Assembly (NCBI GenBank): GCA_019914945.1
Contig: CM034105.1
Coordinates: 6,200,001 to 6,264,000, forward strand
Direction of reading: 5' to 3'
Length of the DNA stretch: 64,000 bases
Origin: Typha latifolia
Lineage: Eukaryota; Streptophyta; Magnoliopsida; Poales; Typhaceae
Shown: piece after piece, positions 13,483 through 26,280 of the stretch
Position numbering within the stretch: position 1 is the stretch's first letter
Layout: each line of letters opens with the position of its first letter
Notes under the pieces: generated by a model
The model's input: the letters and a program-made list of their open reading frames with translations, nothing else
Databases searched by the model: none
What the model was told of the DNA's origin: nothing
Program-made: the position numbers and the translations under genes

Positions 13483-16400
13483 TTCCAATTGAGAGAAGAT
13501 ATAATCCAATCATTTGAAGAACAGTAAGACATAATCTATGATATCCTAAAATGATGGGACGGCAGTGATCTAGAAGCTAAAAAGAATGTCCTTGTCTATC
13601 CGTGGAAGGAGGATAAAACAAGCTTAGTGTGCAGGTCATTAACATCATGCTTAGAGGCCAAAGAAGTTTCAGAAAATCAGTATCCAAATTTGTTTTGCAG
13701 GAACCTATTGGATCTTGGATATTCTCAATTGTTAAAATCCTCTGTAGATAATTAAAGGATTTAAAGCTTAACAAAAGATGCCATATGCATGGTTACAATT
13801 GAAGGATATATGAGCCATACTGAATCTGTGAATACACAGCATAAACAAGTATCGGGATTTTGTGCCATAATATTACTAGCTCACAATGTAAAAATAGAAA
13901 CATCCATTCAGAGTCATGTCGCTGATCTGAGATGCTAGACATTATCTTAGCAAATACAATTTTTCAAGTTCAGATCTGTATGATGAAGCTAAACCCCGGA
14001 AGAAGTAAAATACATAAAAGGTTATTTCCTATGCACTGAATGTTCTATTTAAAGGCCACAAAAATCAATATATATTTGCACATTGAATCTACTAGATCTT
14101 CACAATCATGCAATTCATGTTTGTTCAGTAGTATCTAAAGTACCCTCATCTTCAATCTTTGAGACACTCTTCTTCTCTTCCAATTCCTTCATCCTTCAAG
14201 CCAAAGGAAGCTAAACCTCGGAAGAAGTTAAAATACATAAAAGGATATTTCGTATGCACTGAAGATTCTATGTAAATGCCAGAAAAATCAATGTATGTTT
14301 ACACATTGAATCTACTAGATCTTCACGAATATGCAATTCATGTTTGTTCAGTAGTATCTAAAGTACTCTCATCTTCAATCTTAGTGCTCTTCTTCTCTTC
14401 CACTTCCTTCATCCTTCAAGCCAACCCTTAGCCTTTTTTACTATGTTTCCAATCTGATGAGAGATGAGAAAATGAGATAAATGGATCAGGGAAGAAGACA
14501 AGGAAAAATGATTGGATAAGAGGATTGTCATCCAGTGGACATGAGGTGGGAGCATTAGAGGGAAGGATATAGTTGAAGGTTTAAAGCGCCTCTTGCTGTT
14601 GTCTGCCAAAAATAAGTGAAGGACTAGGGGATAGGAGGAAATAGAATAGCGAACCATTAGGGAGAGATTTGGAGCTTGTTATTGCTGGATACTGGTTATG
14701 TTACAGAGAAGATACGAGGATAGAAAGACAAAGGTGAGGGTTAATTGTAAAGTTTATTCTTCCAGAAAAAAAAGCATGAATTGCAATAATCTTAAAAGTT
14801 GACTTCAAGATGTATATGGACATATGTAATGAAAATACTTCAATAATAGTCCAGTAATACATAATATTTAGATGAACATAGTTGTATAGGTGAATATTAA
14901 AAGTTTACGGGCAGCATTGCTTTGAAAACCGGCTGCAGATTCACTTGTGTTGATACTTGAAATAAGAAAAAGGGGAGACGTTCATTTTCATTAAACTATT
15001 AAAAGGAGTTCATGCATGCGAAGGGAAGTAACATTGAAGTCAAAGAGCATAGAACTTTGTTTTCTCCTGCACAAGTATATTGAGTACTTGTATTTCAGTG
15101 TTTTATGAAGAACCTGCAACAACACAACTACTGTTACATTCAAGCTAACGTTTTAACTGATGAATTTACCCTTAGTTTTTAATTCTATAGCAGAAAACAG
15201 GTATGTGACTCTAAAATTCAATAAGAACTTTGTGGGAATTTATGGGGATAGCATGGCATATAGTTGATTAAATTGCTAAACTAAATGTATACTTCAAACA
15301 GCATTTAGAAACACAGCTAAATCTTCTTTTTTAAATCTTCAGCATGTAATTTAACAGAAAGAAGAAACATCTATCTTCTGCTTTGAAGATATAAAGAACT
15401 GAAATCCAACGATAGTGTGTTAAAATCACATGTTGTCCAAAACAAAAGGCTTAATGATGCTTCATGCTGTGTTCCAGTCTAGGTTTGCAATGTGAAAACC
15501 TAAAGTATAAATGTCTTATCCATTTTCCCTCAGAGAAACCCATATTCCAGGGATTGTGGCCCTTGAGAGTTAATCCAGATGCTCATGTTGGTCTCTAGAT
15601 CAGGAGATACAAGGGCATATCTCTTAAACTAATGCTCAAGCAACATTTTCATGTGGCTGCCTACTTAGTTGGTGGTTCAGTACTCCTGAATGTTTTAAAC
15701 TTAGGGCCTTAGGCAAATGATAAATAAGTTCTCCTCTTGGCAAAGTTTCACTTATGGAAGATATGATAAAAGAAAAACTGCTGCAACAACTGACATTAAT
15801 TAACAGTAATTCTGGAATCGCATTTCTATAGTAGTTTATCCAAATCAACACTATTCTGGATTTTTGATCAATTATAGTGGTTGCCTATCACAATCAACCA
15901 AGTGCCATGTTACATGGTTTCAGGTAAATGTGTGGAAAATCCAAGTGTGTGAATCATCAATCATGGATTCATGGTAACTGATTGTTCATTTCACAGTGAC
16001 ACAACACATTATAACAATACCACAATTTATGAGGTAAACTACTAAAATCTAGGTAGACCAATTCTAGCGTAGTGCAAGGTTAAAGACATCAGAATATGAA
16101 GTTATTTCCATCATGACTTCTCTATTATCTGTTCTTTTTTTCTTTGAAGTTTTAAGCAACTGTAGATAGAGCCAAATTTTATGGAAGTTGCATTTTTCCT
16201 ACAATTTATTAAAATTATTTAAGAATCTAACAGACCTTTAGCATGAGATAAGTACAGTTAACTGAAACAGCAACCAATTTACAACCATTGGAGGCAATCC
16301 ATTTTGACACTGGAGTGTACAACTTCAGTTTGCAAATTTTTTTGTAAGGACAAACTAGGATCTCACATTATTGTTCAATAATCACACACATGCATGTGCA

Positions 16401-19400
16401 GCAACCAGCTTACATGATCAGTACAAAAGAGGTTTCAGCCTTTCAGGGAAACATGTTCAAAATCCTATAATATAATGGTCTGGTCAATAATGCAAGTATA
16501 TTTCATTATTTATAATGAAGAAGTGCTTAGCTTTACAGCTGAAAAGCAACATTTTGAAGGGAGAGAATTCATACCATGACAAATTATTTTGAAGCTATAG
16601 AAAAAGGACCTCTAGTGGTTTGCTTTGGCACCAGTGACTTTTACAAAATCATGTAATCAAAATATCAATGTCGAAATTTTCCCAAATTTACAAGTATATC
16701 AGCAAATATGTATGATACAAGGATGTAGATATGGCATAAAGCTTTGTTCCAGTACATCTATTTTATTTGTGGGACCAAAATAGAATAAGATACATAGGGT
16801 GACAGCTCATAGTAATTTGTACATATGTCCATAAGTTTGAGATTTCTGGTTTGCAACCCATAATAGTCAAACACCACATCACTAAACAAAACATATCGGA
16901 GAATTTATCATTTACAAGAAATATCTAAACATATTATTAATAGATGATCCTCAATTTCATCCTTTCAAATGGCACATTATAGTTAGCAGAATTCAAAGCT
17001 GCTTTATTCCCAATATTGAGATGTATCTAATTTGTATTCATTTTGTTTTATACATTAAGAAATCAGATACCTGAACGAATTATGTTGCACATACATAACC
17101 AACAAGTAGGCTAACATTGCAGATACCAAAGGTGATGTATCACTCTACTAAAAGGATTTTCCTACCTGACTAACACGGCCCTGTCGAAGAGCTTCCGGGG
17201 ATAAATCAACATACTTTAAAAAAGCTGCCGCATGACCTCTCCACCAGTTATCACCTTCAAGGACAGGTCGCCTTGAAATAAAACAAACTATAGTATCAAG
17301 CCATATCATGAAACAGACAAGAAAGAGTACTCGTGAAAATAGACTCACATACTTTTGGTCACCGTAGATTATTAGAAAGTAAAATAAGCTATTGAATCAC
17401 ATGAGAAACATCAAGGCTCACTGTGGCCCAGGCCATGTTTTGCTATTTAACATAGCAATCCTGATCACTGTCCTGAAGTACTAGCATATAAGAACCATCA
17501 CTCTATTCTATTCGATTTATTGACTAATACTTACAAAGATATTATGGGATATATCATTCATATTTCATAGAACATTTCAATAGATTGTGTGGAGGAACTC
17601 CTTTATTAGTTACATACTATCAAGATTATCTAACCATAGGTAACTCCTAAAGGAGAATCTTAAATAGCGCATCTTGCAAATACTGGCAGTTTTTGCTAGA
17701 ATCAAGAAATAAATAACATCTCAATAGCAATGGGAACCATTAGTTATGGAATGAAAACCTCTCAAAAGTTGCATTCTCACCTTGTGTTTCACTTGGATGT
17801 TCATACTCCATAGTAACAAACATACATACAAGGATGAACATGTCGGTTAGCATACCTTGTGCCAACTAACCCTTGCCATGCTGATGAAGTATTAACACCC
17901 TACACAGACTGTATGACTATACTACTTTTGACCCAATATGAATGAATTTGACATATTAATTTTAAAATTTCTAAAGTTTGGAAATTTTTTTGAAGGAAAT
18001 CAATTTTTCCTTTTGATTCCTATATTTTAAAGGGTATTTTCATAGAAAGACCTTTACGAAAGATAATTGAGTTAGTCCTATTAGTTGTCCATTCCAAATT
18101 AATTTTTAAAGTATAAAGTAAATTTTACCTGTTGATGGGATTTGAAGAAGAAATCTTGATTTCTTCCTTAGTCTCCTCTTTTTCTCCTCTCATCCACCTT
18201 TTCTCACCTCCACTTTTTTTAGTAAAGTGGCTGTTAAAACTAACCCTTAATGGGTTATTGGATTTTGGGTGACACCCGACCCATGCCAATAAGCACAGGT
18301 TATTCAAATGTATGCTAAAATATATAAATTCAAACAAAAAAGGCAAAAACCCTAAAATATACTAGAGACGTCCCAAAACATGCTAGTGCATGCTGATCGG
18401 CACATGCCATGCCTTTGGCACAATAATCCTTATATATATAACATCTTATGGTGGAAGTATGGTGAAATGGATTTTGGACAATGATGGAGACTATCCGGGT
18501 ACGGTGCCACTAAAAATTATCGGTGTTACTATATAACTATAACACCTGATGTTTTTACCAATTAGCATAATTTCAATTGAAGTTTCACAAAGAACAAATT
18601 ATCAACCTGCTACGTGTCCAGGGAGTTAAAGCCTCTTGTCTGTAGAGCCACACACATGGAAACAAAATAGGATTCCTTCCAAAATCTAACAGAGGTCCCT
18701 GCATAAAGAATGAGTTCAAGAGCCACGCAAGTGAACTAATATGAAATAGAAGGAAGGTTGGAGCCTTGAAAAACATACTGTATATGAAGCTTCAGCAAAT
18801 TGATGAAATAGAGCAGCCTCTTGAATAAGAATTTCTGGTGCCTCCACAATATCTGTGTATGTGATTGGAAGTTTCTTATGTTTCTGCAACAGTGCAAGCC
18901 CTAAGAAAAAAATTGAGTTTGTTAAATGGTCGTAAGTTATCAATAAACAATTGTTAATTGACTCTTTTTTTATTCTGGAATCAAGTGTTATGGATCAAGG
19001 AACCATACAGTTAGGTATTTTTAGTATAGCAAATAGGCAGTTGCTAATTGTCTTCTGGTATGTACCAATAGCCAAGCTTTCTACTAGTATGTACCAGTTC
19101 TTGTAAGTTGTAATCAAAGGTCATGCCAGCATAGCTCGACAGAGCACATGTCCCGGTGCACGTTGTGCCAACAAAGCATGATGCCCACTTGTGCCTATGA
19201 TACGGTGCTAGGCATGGGATGGAAATTCATGATTCACCTGAAGCATGAACAAATGAATCATGACTTAGACCTCAACAAATGATGCTATCTTTTCCCAGTA
19301 GAAGTTCCTGCACATGCTCAAGACCTAGCTACTTGGACACCTGCTTCAGTGTCAACTCTTTGATCCTGAGGTCACATCTCATATAGATGATTGAAATATT

Positions 19401-22400
19401 AGTCCCACCAAATCTAGTTAACAGGATATTCTAACCTGATTGGTTTAGACGTTAGTCTCAAAATAGATTAAGCCTTAATTAATTAGCCTAGATTTACTAA
19501 CCAACTCCAATAGAGTTGGTAGGTATCTTGTCTATGACCAAAGAGGTCATGAGTTCAACTCCAACCCCAAATAATATTATGGAGAAATTATTTAGTGATT
19601 GGTAGTTTAGTGGCTCGGCTTGATTCAGTTAATGACTCAGCAGTGCATTTAGCTTAGAAGAACAGTTTGACAACGCAACGGCTTGGAGTAGGTCTCGACG
19701 GCGTTTGATTCAGAACAAATGTTCGGCGACGCATATAGCTTGAAACCTAGATTAGATAGCTAAAAATTTGGTGGAGCTTAAGTGCCTCTATATATAGAGA
19801 GGGTTGGCCCTTTGTTCAATCCAAATCTAGTCTTCGGGCTCATAAAAAAAAATTAGCCTAGATTTAAGAAACCAAACATAAACACCTCATCATGTTCTAT
19901 GTACATTGATGCATCATCCTTTTCCTCTCTTCTTAAACCATGTAGGTTCCTAAGGAATGGGTGATGAGAACTTTCTCATTAGTCAACCCCTTTGTATCTC
20001 CATGTCTCCCTTCATCTCTATTTCGTCTCTATCCCTATTTCAATCCCTTCTTTTTCACTCAATATAGGAGGCATCAATCTACACCAAAAGTTACTGACAT
20101 GATACGGGTTTGTTCATTCTGGCCAACAAAGTGTAACACAAGAATCCTTACTTGTGATGGTCTCTCTTGAAGTTTTGAACCCAATAAACCTTATTTGAAT
20201 CTCATTGATGATAATTGTATGTTTCATTTACATCATAAGAACCTATGTTTCAGAAAACAAAGCAGTACTTCACAGGCACTTATCTATAGAATACTTATAA
20301 TGTCAAGTTAGATAATAAGGAAATATGCACTAAGAAGAGCTCAATTACTGAGGCATGGTAATAGAGAAAAAGAGCTTTATTATGATATAAGACAAGTCCT
20401 GTATATAGAAAACGAAAATGAACCTGCCAAGAGCTCTAGATGTCCTGTGCCTGATGCACGATATGCCACGAGGTCACCCAATAACCTTGCCACTGAATAA
20501 ATTTCATCATCTTCCAGGACGCTTCTAAATAGTCAAATAAAAAAATTGAAGAATGATTATTAAGATGTTTATGATATATCAGTCAATTTGAAAAAAGAAA
20601 CATACAGGTACTTCGTGCGTCCCATACAGCATAAAACTTCACGAATACCATGATCAAAAACCTCTCTGTAATGAGCCTTCCATGCAGCATCACGACTAGC
20701 ATAAAATGATCTCCATCTTAATACGTCAGAACCTGTTGAACACTGAATGATAACCACAAGCCATACAAGGACAAGAAAAAAGACTGATAATCTGAGTTTC
20801 CAGCCTCTGCCTTCAGGATCCTGCCCTAAGAGAATTTAGAAACATATCCAAATCAGTAAGGTGCAATGATGGTCATAAGATAGAAGAGTTTTTGTTGTCC
20901 ATTGTCTAAATATAGAAAGGTAACCACAAATATAAAGGACTGAGAAGGGAGAGGTTTCCACTACACGTGTAAGCCAAAAGATTACAAGCACTGGCAATGA
21001 GCGAAAGTTACTTATTTTAGCAGATCCATTACAATTGCACGTATTTGTTTCATTGCACAAATATGAGAATCAAAAGATTCATGAGATTTCTAGTAACTTT
21101 AACAATGTTTTTGTAATTTACAATCATTAACTCGTTATACAAGTGGAGATAAGTAGATTAACATCAGGAAACACTTAGTGTATTAGAGATTAAGAAAAAT
21201 AAGAACTATAGAAATCAACTTCAGTACACCTATAAACTAACAATTGCGACCGTAAAAAATGTATTTCCATCTCTTTCCCTCTCGCTCCATTTTTCCTTCT
21301 TCTTTCCTTCCTCTTCTTTTTACCTTCTTCTCTTCCCCCATCCTGTTTGTGGGAATGAGATGTGGGTTGAGATTAAAGGTGGGTTTTGAAGTGGAAAAGC
21401 AAATATAGCATGGAAAATAAATAGTGGCTAGGAAATCATGTATGTAGAGCAGCAAGTTGAAACCCAGTGCTAATTCAAGTAAAGGTGGCCGTTGAGATGC
21501 CAATAGTTGGGGTTGAAGATGAAGAGATGGAAGTGATGAAAGGTGTGCATCTATTTACTCTTTTTGCCACTTGATCAAGTCAAACTTCTAAGTAGGGGAA
21601 GAATTATAATTCTACCATTCTGTTAATGACATTTAGGAGGGTCTAAGAAGCACAAATACTTCATTTGCCCCTCCAATACGGCAGCGATACAGCTTGATAT
21701 GTATCGAGTATGGCTGAAGGAGTATCCGAATTAAAATAATTAATTTAAATTTTCCGATACAGGTCCAATATATTTCTTGATCATCTAATCATTTTCCCTT
21801 TTTTTTGCCTAGCGATGATACAAAACATATACTTTATATGTATATATATGACTATCTAATCTTTCATGATACTTTAAGGCTTTATTTATTTAATAATGAA
21901 TTAAACATATAACTTGAAGGCCACTTAAAGATTCAATTTAATTGTAGATTAATAGTTGAATTATGTTTCAAAGTTTTACTACTATTTTGAATTTCATATC
22001 AGCTTCTGTTACAATATTATTCTAAAGTTTTAGGCATGTAAATACTAAATCTGTAGCTTTCTTTCCTTTTATCTTATCATTTATGGAATAATAACTTTTT
22101 TCCATATGTTATATTAGTTGCCAATAGATTGAAAATATATTATTTATTTATTTATTGACGTATCCATGCCATATTTGTAGACTACTTTTATAAATTTATC
22201 TATCCTCGTATCCGTATCTCTGTATCCCTGTATTTCCTATCTGTATCCATGCTTCATAGTCCCTTGTTTCTTTTCTTTTTTTGACGTGCTGGAAATTAAT
22301 CATAGCTGAGGGTATCACAATGCAATAAATTAACCCTAAAAACTTCTTAAGCTCTAAGAGCATGCCAAAGTTGTGTCCGTGTGCTAGCAGCATGCTTGTG

Positions 22401-24253
22401 CATGCCTAAACACACAAGGCATGTAAGGAGGAATGTGCCATGCCAAATGAGGGTCAGCATGCCCCATGCCATTATCATGGCAATTCTTATCTTAAATTAT
22501 TTCATCGCTGTATCAGTTCTGAGCAAATTCATATTTAGAAAAGATCATTAAAGATTTCAAAAGTGGCCAAGAAATATAAGGTCTTAATAGTTATTATGGG
22601 GTACAATACCCTAGAAAAATGAATCATTGAAACACAAAAAAAAATATGAAAGTAAAATAATCAAGATGATTTTGCTTCTAGCTGTATAATAACATTAGAA
22701 GGGAAAGCAGAAGGAAGATATATATATATATATAAAGCCTAATGTGATTTTTGTCAAATATCAAGTCGAGAGGCATATTTAGATTTATGATCCCATAACA
22801 GTGAAGCCATCATATTTTGCAGCAATAAATTCTTTACAGATAATGAGTTAAGTAACATCTAGAGTTCTAGATAGGCATACTTTCTTCACGTATTCTATAA
22901 AAAAATCATTTTCAGTTTTCCTAATAAATTTAATCTTGCCCCTCAAGCTAACAAATGAAAATATTTAACCAAAGAAGTCACAAAAGAATTGGGATCTAAA
23001 AACATAATCAAGAACCCATCAACGGGTAGCTATGATGTAGTCTTTTCTAAAAGTTTTATACAAGTTGGAACAAAGGCAATATTATGGTTAAGTAGAGAAT
23101 TGCCTCGATACTTAATAGGATAGGTATAAAATTATAATCTCTGCGTAAATGAAGTCAATCCAGATTTTACCAAAGCGCAGTTATTCCTAGTTTCTCTTTC
23201 TTCCATTTATCATTCATAGCCAGCCGTTCAAGTTTCTATAACCTTTCACGGACAAAGATTGTTAGAAACTAGTGTGGCAAAGTGTTAGCTCACCAAAAAG
23301 GCGAAAAGTATGTCTTGGCTATAAATATATGGTATATGACATGAGGAAATTTTACTTCTAGAAATGATTGGCAAACAAGCATATATATTGATTAAGAGGC
23401 TTGGTATATAAGAAGTTACAGTAGGTGTGTTTGGACAATTGTAAAAAGCTCTCTTAGATTGGACTAGTACTTCTTTCTCAGCTGCCTAATGACACATCCA
23501 TCTTAATTCCTAACATTATTGTGCCTCATCAGAACTAGTGAAAAGAAAACTGCATTACTTAATAACATATAAGCCCCAATATGATATCTTGAAAGTAAAA
23601 GTCATCTTCATATTAAAGTTACACTGTATAATGATGCACAAGCTAATACACAGCACTTATCTGAACAAATAATTATAGTCAGACGACATACCAGAGAAGC
23701 ACATTCTTGAAGATCCACCGGAAGAAAGGTCTTTCGCCAAAATGCATGTAAGATAAAGTGCCACAAAGAATTGCAATGCAGTAATTATCATTCCAAATCT
23801 CGTCCACCAAAGCCACCTTTTATATCTCATCTGTTCACCGAACAAGAAAGACTGTAAGTTCATATCAAAGATGCCATTGCATAATTTCCAGAGAAAAATC
23901 ATATGGACATGATCATAAATGTGATTCAAAGATCAGACTACCCGTCTCTCACGGCGGACGGTAGAATCGGCTCCGGCGGAGCTGTCGGAGACGTGACTAA
24001 CGATCGCCGCAGCTGTCGAACACTGCGCCCTCCCCGCCCAAACCATGTAAACCATCCTAATGCCGGCGACGAGTGATACCAAAACCATCGGAAGCTTGTC
24101 TCCAACCGAGCAGCTCGGAGAGGACGAACCCACCCAAATCCCACCCATAAGAACCAAACCCACGTTAGCAAACACTAGGATGAGAGACAGCCATCTCACC
24201 GTCCTCAGCTTCGAGAACAATGCCGCCATCTCCACCACCACCAAATCCCTCAT
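8140..24253 (-). CDS. Diacylglycerol-lipase-like class-3 lipase, 13 exons
   Basis: Probable membrane-anchored serine lipase of the plant group resembling animal sn-1-specific DAG lipases, which release a fatty acid from diacylglycerol. Exons (start-end on minus): 24253-23942, 23830-23692, 20825-20606, 20524-20424, 18900-18779, 18698-18607, 17271-17166, 13263-13105, 11880-11763, 10875-10760, 9556-9459, 9376-8549, 8230-8140. They sum to 2502 nt, in phase throughout, with GT..AG borders. Four hydrophobic segments come first: residues about 20-45 and 50-70, then one each in exons 2 and 3. The class-3 lipase start VIAVRGTETPEDL is in exon 8. Ser of RIVGHSLGG (about residue 483), Asp of NDEFSARLS (about 533) and His of LDHVPWR (about 800) fit the catalytic triad. 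A second ATG, eight codons downstream (24229), is also possible. Exon 8 to 9 is the weakest junction: donor AAA|GTTCCT, or GG|GTTGAT, which would pair with an acceptor at 11890. Exon 10 could start upstream, adding EFLLLHTH. Confidence 0.88.
13023..13100. repeat. (CA)n(GA)n compound microsatellite at a splice donor
   Basis: About 39 bases of CA repeat run directly into about 40 bases of GA repeat. On the gene strand this reads (TC)n(TG)n and begins only a few bases after the end of lipase exon 8 (13105). The GT-rich part offers many cryptic donor sites. Confidence 0.97.
13425..13480. repeat. (GAT)n(AAT)n microsatellite in lipase intron 7
   Basis: About nine GAT units run into about ten AAT units. 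This lies 162 bases inside the 3.9-kb intron 7 on its acceptor side (exon 8 begins at 13263). Confidence 0.97.
13985..14424. repeat. 222-bp tandem duplication in lipase intron 7
   Basis: Two adjacent copies (13985-14206 and 14207-about 14424) start at GAAGCTAAACC and end in CATCCTTCAAGCCAA. They share long near-identical blocks such as TTCATGTTTGTTCAGTAGTA. Differences are scattered substitutions and short indels, so the duplication is not new. No coding frame is kept. Confidence 0.9.
19497..19852 (+). mobile_element. tRNA-derived SINE in lipase intron 4
   Basis: A ~356-bp insertion flanked by a 16-bp direct repeat, AATTAGCCTAGATTTA, at 19481-19496 and 19851-19866, and ending in a run of A. 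The head looks tRNA-like. An A-box region ATAGAGTTGGTAGGT lies near 19510 and a B-box region GAGGTCATGAGTTCAACTCC near 19545, the two halves of a pol III promoter. The body is otherwise non-coding. It lies antisense to the host gene, away from exons. Mobilisation would have needed LINE enzymes in trans; the LINEs seen here are candidates only by inference. Confidence 0.85.
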
Positions 24254-25253
24254 GATTGCCTCGCTCCGTGAAACGGCAATCAGGGAATGCTACAAAATTA
24301 GGGGGGATTCGGCGATGGATTGCATTGTCTGGATCGATTTGGATGGAAGTCGACTACGTTTTCTAGGCGAAGGGCGTCTCTCCCGCCTCCAGGAGAGGGG
24401 GAGTAAACGTCTCGGAATACAAAGACGGATTTGGTTGCGGGAAAGATCAGAAGATCGGACGGCGGAGGATCACTGGAGGAGTCGTCGGACTTGCGCCGGT
24501 AATGTAGCTTCAGTAATCTTTAGTTATATTTTCCTTCAAATTCTCCAAATCGACGATCGAGATTAGCCGATCCAATCGTTGATACAGAAGAAATTTTACG
24601 AGCTTTTTCATACTACCCTATTTAAAAAGGCTAAATTATATTATTACCCTTGTTCTTTGTTCATACTCTGATACTCCTGACCCTGAAAAATAAAAGTAAA
24701 CAATCTACTTTTAAATTATTTGCATTATTGCACATCTCTATAAGTTGTAATTACTTTTAAATAATTTTTATTCTTTGGAGTTGTAATTTAGCCTATTTTA
24801 AAATAACCTTCTTCCTTTTCACATTTACAAATCAACACCTCCTTTTTCAACAATATATGCGATAAAAATGATCTATTATCCGTTCATAAGAACTATTAAA
24901 TTCCCTTTCATAAAATAAATCTTTTTATAGTGCCATGACTAAGAGGTGGTAGTTTTGTGTAATGTTGCAATTATGTGACACAGTGAAGGGGGTAATTACA
25001 ATATCCGGAAACATTAGGTTAAAATTGCAATTTGCCTTACTGAATTCCGGGTGTGAAAAGGAAGATTTTGCAATAACTTTTAAATATAGGTGGTGAAAAG
25101 CTAAACTCCCACAGTTCACTCCTACCCTTTCTGGCAGGCGTCACGCACGAACTATTCCCTTGAACAGTAGAACTATATAGTAATCAAATAAATTACCAAG
25201 TTCTCAAAGGTTAATATGGGCAAAAGCGAAGACAGGATCAATTAAATTACCCT
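24254..25253. other. 1-kb spacer between lipase exon 1 and the exon-1-like block
   Basis: GC-rich next to exon 1 (24254-24560), AT-rich beyond. It should hold the promoter and 5' UTR of the lipase gene if transcription starts at the proximal exon. I see no exon-2-like sequence in it on the minus strand. The 168-codon plus-strand frame at 24060-24566 is the antisense of exon 1 plus leader and is not credible. Confidence 0.5.
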
Positions 25254-25532
25254 TGTGACGACTCGTCCATCGTCGTCGTGCTGAAGTGGAGCCCCAATCG
25301 AACGGCGGACGATGGTCGAAGCGACGAGCCCCTGAACGACGCCCGTCCCGACCATCTCCACCACCCTAACGGCCGCGGTGACCGAGGCGGCAATGACTGG
25401 AACCACCTCGCGGCGGCCGCAGCGGAGAAGGAAGGTCCCCAAGAGGGTGGCGCCAGCGCCGGCGACGGCGAAGTTGAGAGAGACCGACACAATGGTGGAA
25501 CATCGGAGGAACCTCAGAATGTGACCCACCAT
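25254..25532 (-). pseudogene. Second lipase first-exon-like block (alternative first exon or duplicate stump)
   Basis: An open frame from an ATG at 25532 encodes 93 codons before a possible donor AGG|GTAATT at 25254. The peptide has two hydrophobic stretches. Its second half resembles lipase exon 1: SVTAAVRVVEMVGTG..Q..A..IV against SLVAGIRMVYMVWAG..Q..A..IV. Both blocks are phase 0 at the donor, so this exon could join exon 2 at 23830 and give an isoform with a different N-terminus. Alternatively it is what remains of a tandem gene copy; no other paralogous exon follows before 24253. Base composition is GC-rich, as in exon 1. Confidence is in the homology, not in expression. Confidence 0.6.
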
Positions 25533-26280
25533 TGAGGTTTTGAGGAGGATCAGAAGAGGAGAGAAGAAGGAGGAGTAACAGAGGTCATTAGAATTGTCGA
25601 GAGATATAGGTGGGGGAGTTGGAGTTCGGTCGTCATCTTCTTCGATGGTTTTGTCGACTTCGCAAAGTGATGTTGATGGGTTGATTGACTAGCAATATGC
25701 TGTCCTGTTTTCAAGCCAATAGGAACGAGCAACGTGGAAGGCGGGTCACAGGAGGACTCGGAAATTAGCTTGCAGTTTGGAATTCGGATTACTTGGCGGC
25801 CCACCGTTGAATCTGAAACTACGTTAATTACTGCTGGTTGCGTTTATTAGCTAATCAAGGACTGCCAAGTATCCCAACTGAAGCGAATTTCTGCAGTTGG
25901 GGATGCATAGGACCTCGGCTTCTATTGCCTCTTCCATTGTGCAACAAAAATAAACTGCGTCGAGGAGGTTACCTAGATCAATATATAAATAAATAAATAA
26001 GCTGTTGCAAGGATGACCGAGGGAGACGAACCCCATGCACGTGCTGCGGGTGAGGATGTGCACCAAACACAGTGTCGTCTTCTAAAGTCTCGAAATTGGA
26101 GACTTCGGAGTGGACAGGGAGCTCACTAAGGCTCTGCGTCAGTCCTAGGCCAGTAAGTAGGCCTCAGTTTGCTTCTGGGAGCAAGGAAATCTCCTTTCAT
26201 CTCTTTTAAAAGAAAAGAAAATCAAATAGATTTCACTCCATCTGAACAAAGCTTCAACCTGAACCAGTCGACTCCTCTAG
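25533..26280. other. Upstream spacer
   Basis: Possible leader of the 25254-25532 exon, followed by unassigned sequence. The minus-strand frames here (25804-25550 and 26066-25851) show no recognisable domain and I leave them uncalled. A short (AAAT)n run lies at 25985-26000. Confidence 0.4.

Noticed and set aside
21660..22480. GTATCC/GATAC-rich stretch and CATGCC-rich stretch in lipase intron 2
   Set aside because: Short motifs recur, but I found neither paired inverted ends nor a target duplication, so no element is called.
24060..24566. 168-codon plus-strand frame
   Set aside because: It is antisense to lipase exon 1 and its leader. The minus-strand exon has membrane segments, a correct donor and phase continuity, while this frame has no recognisable domain.
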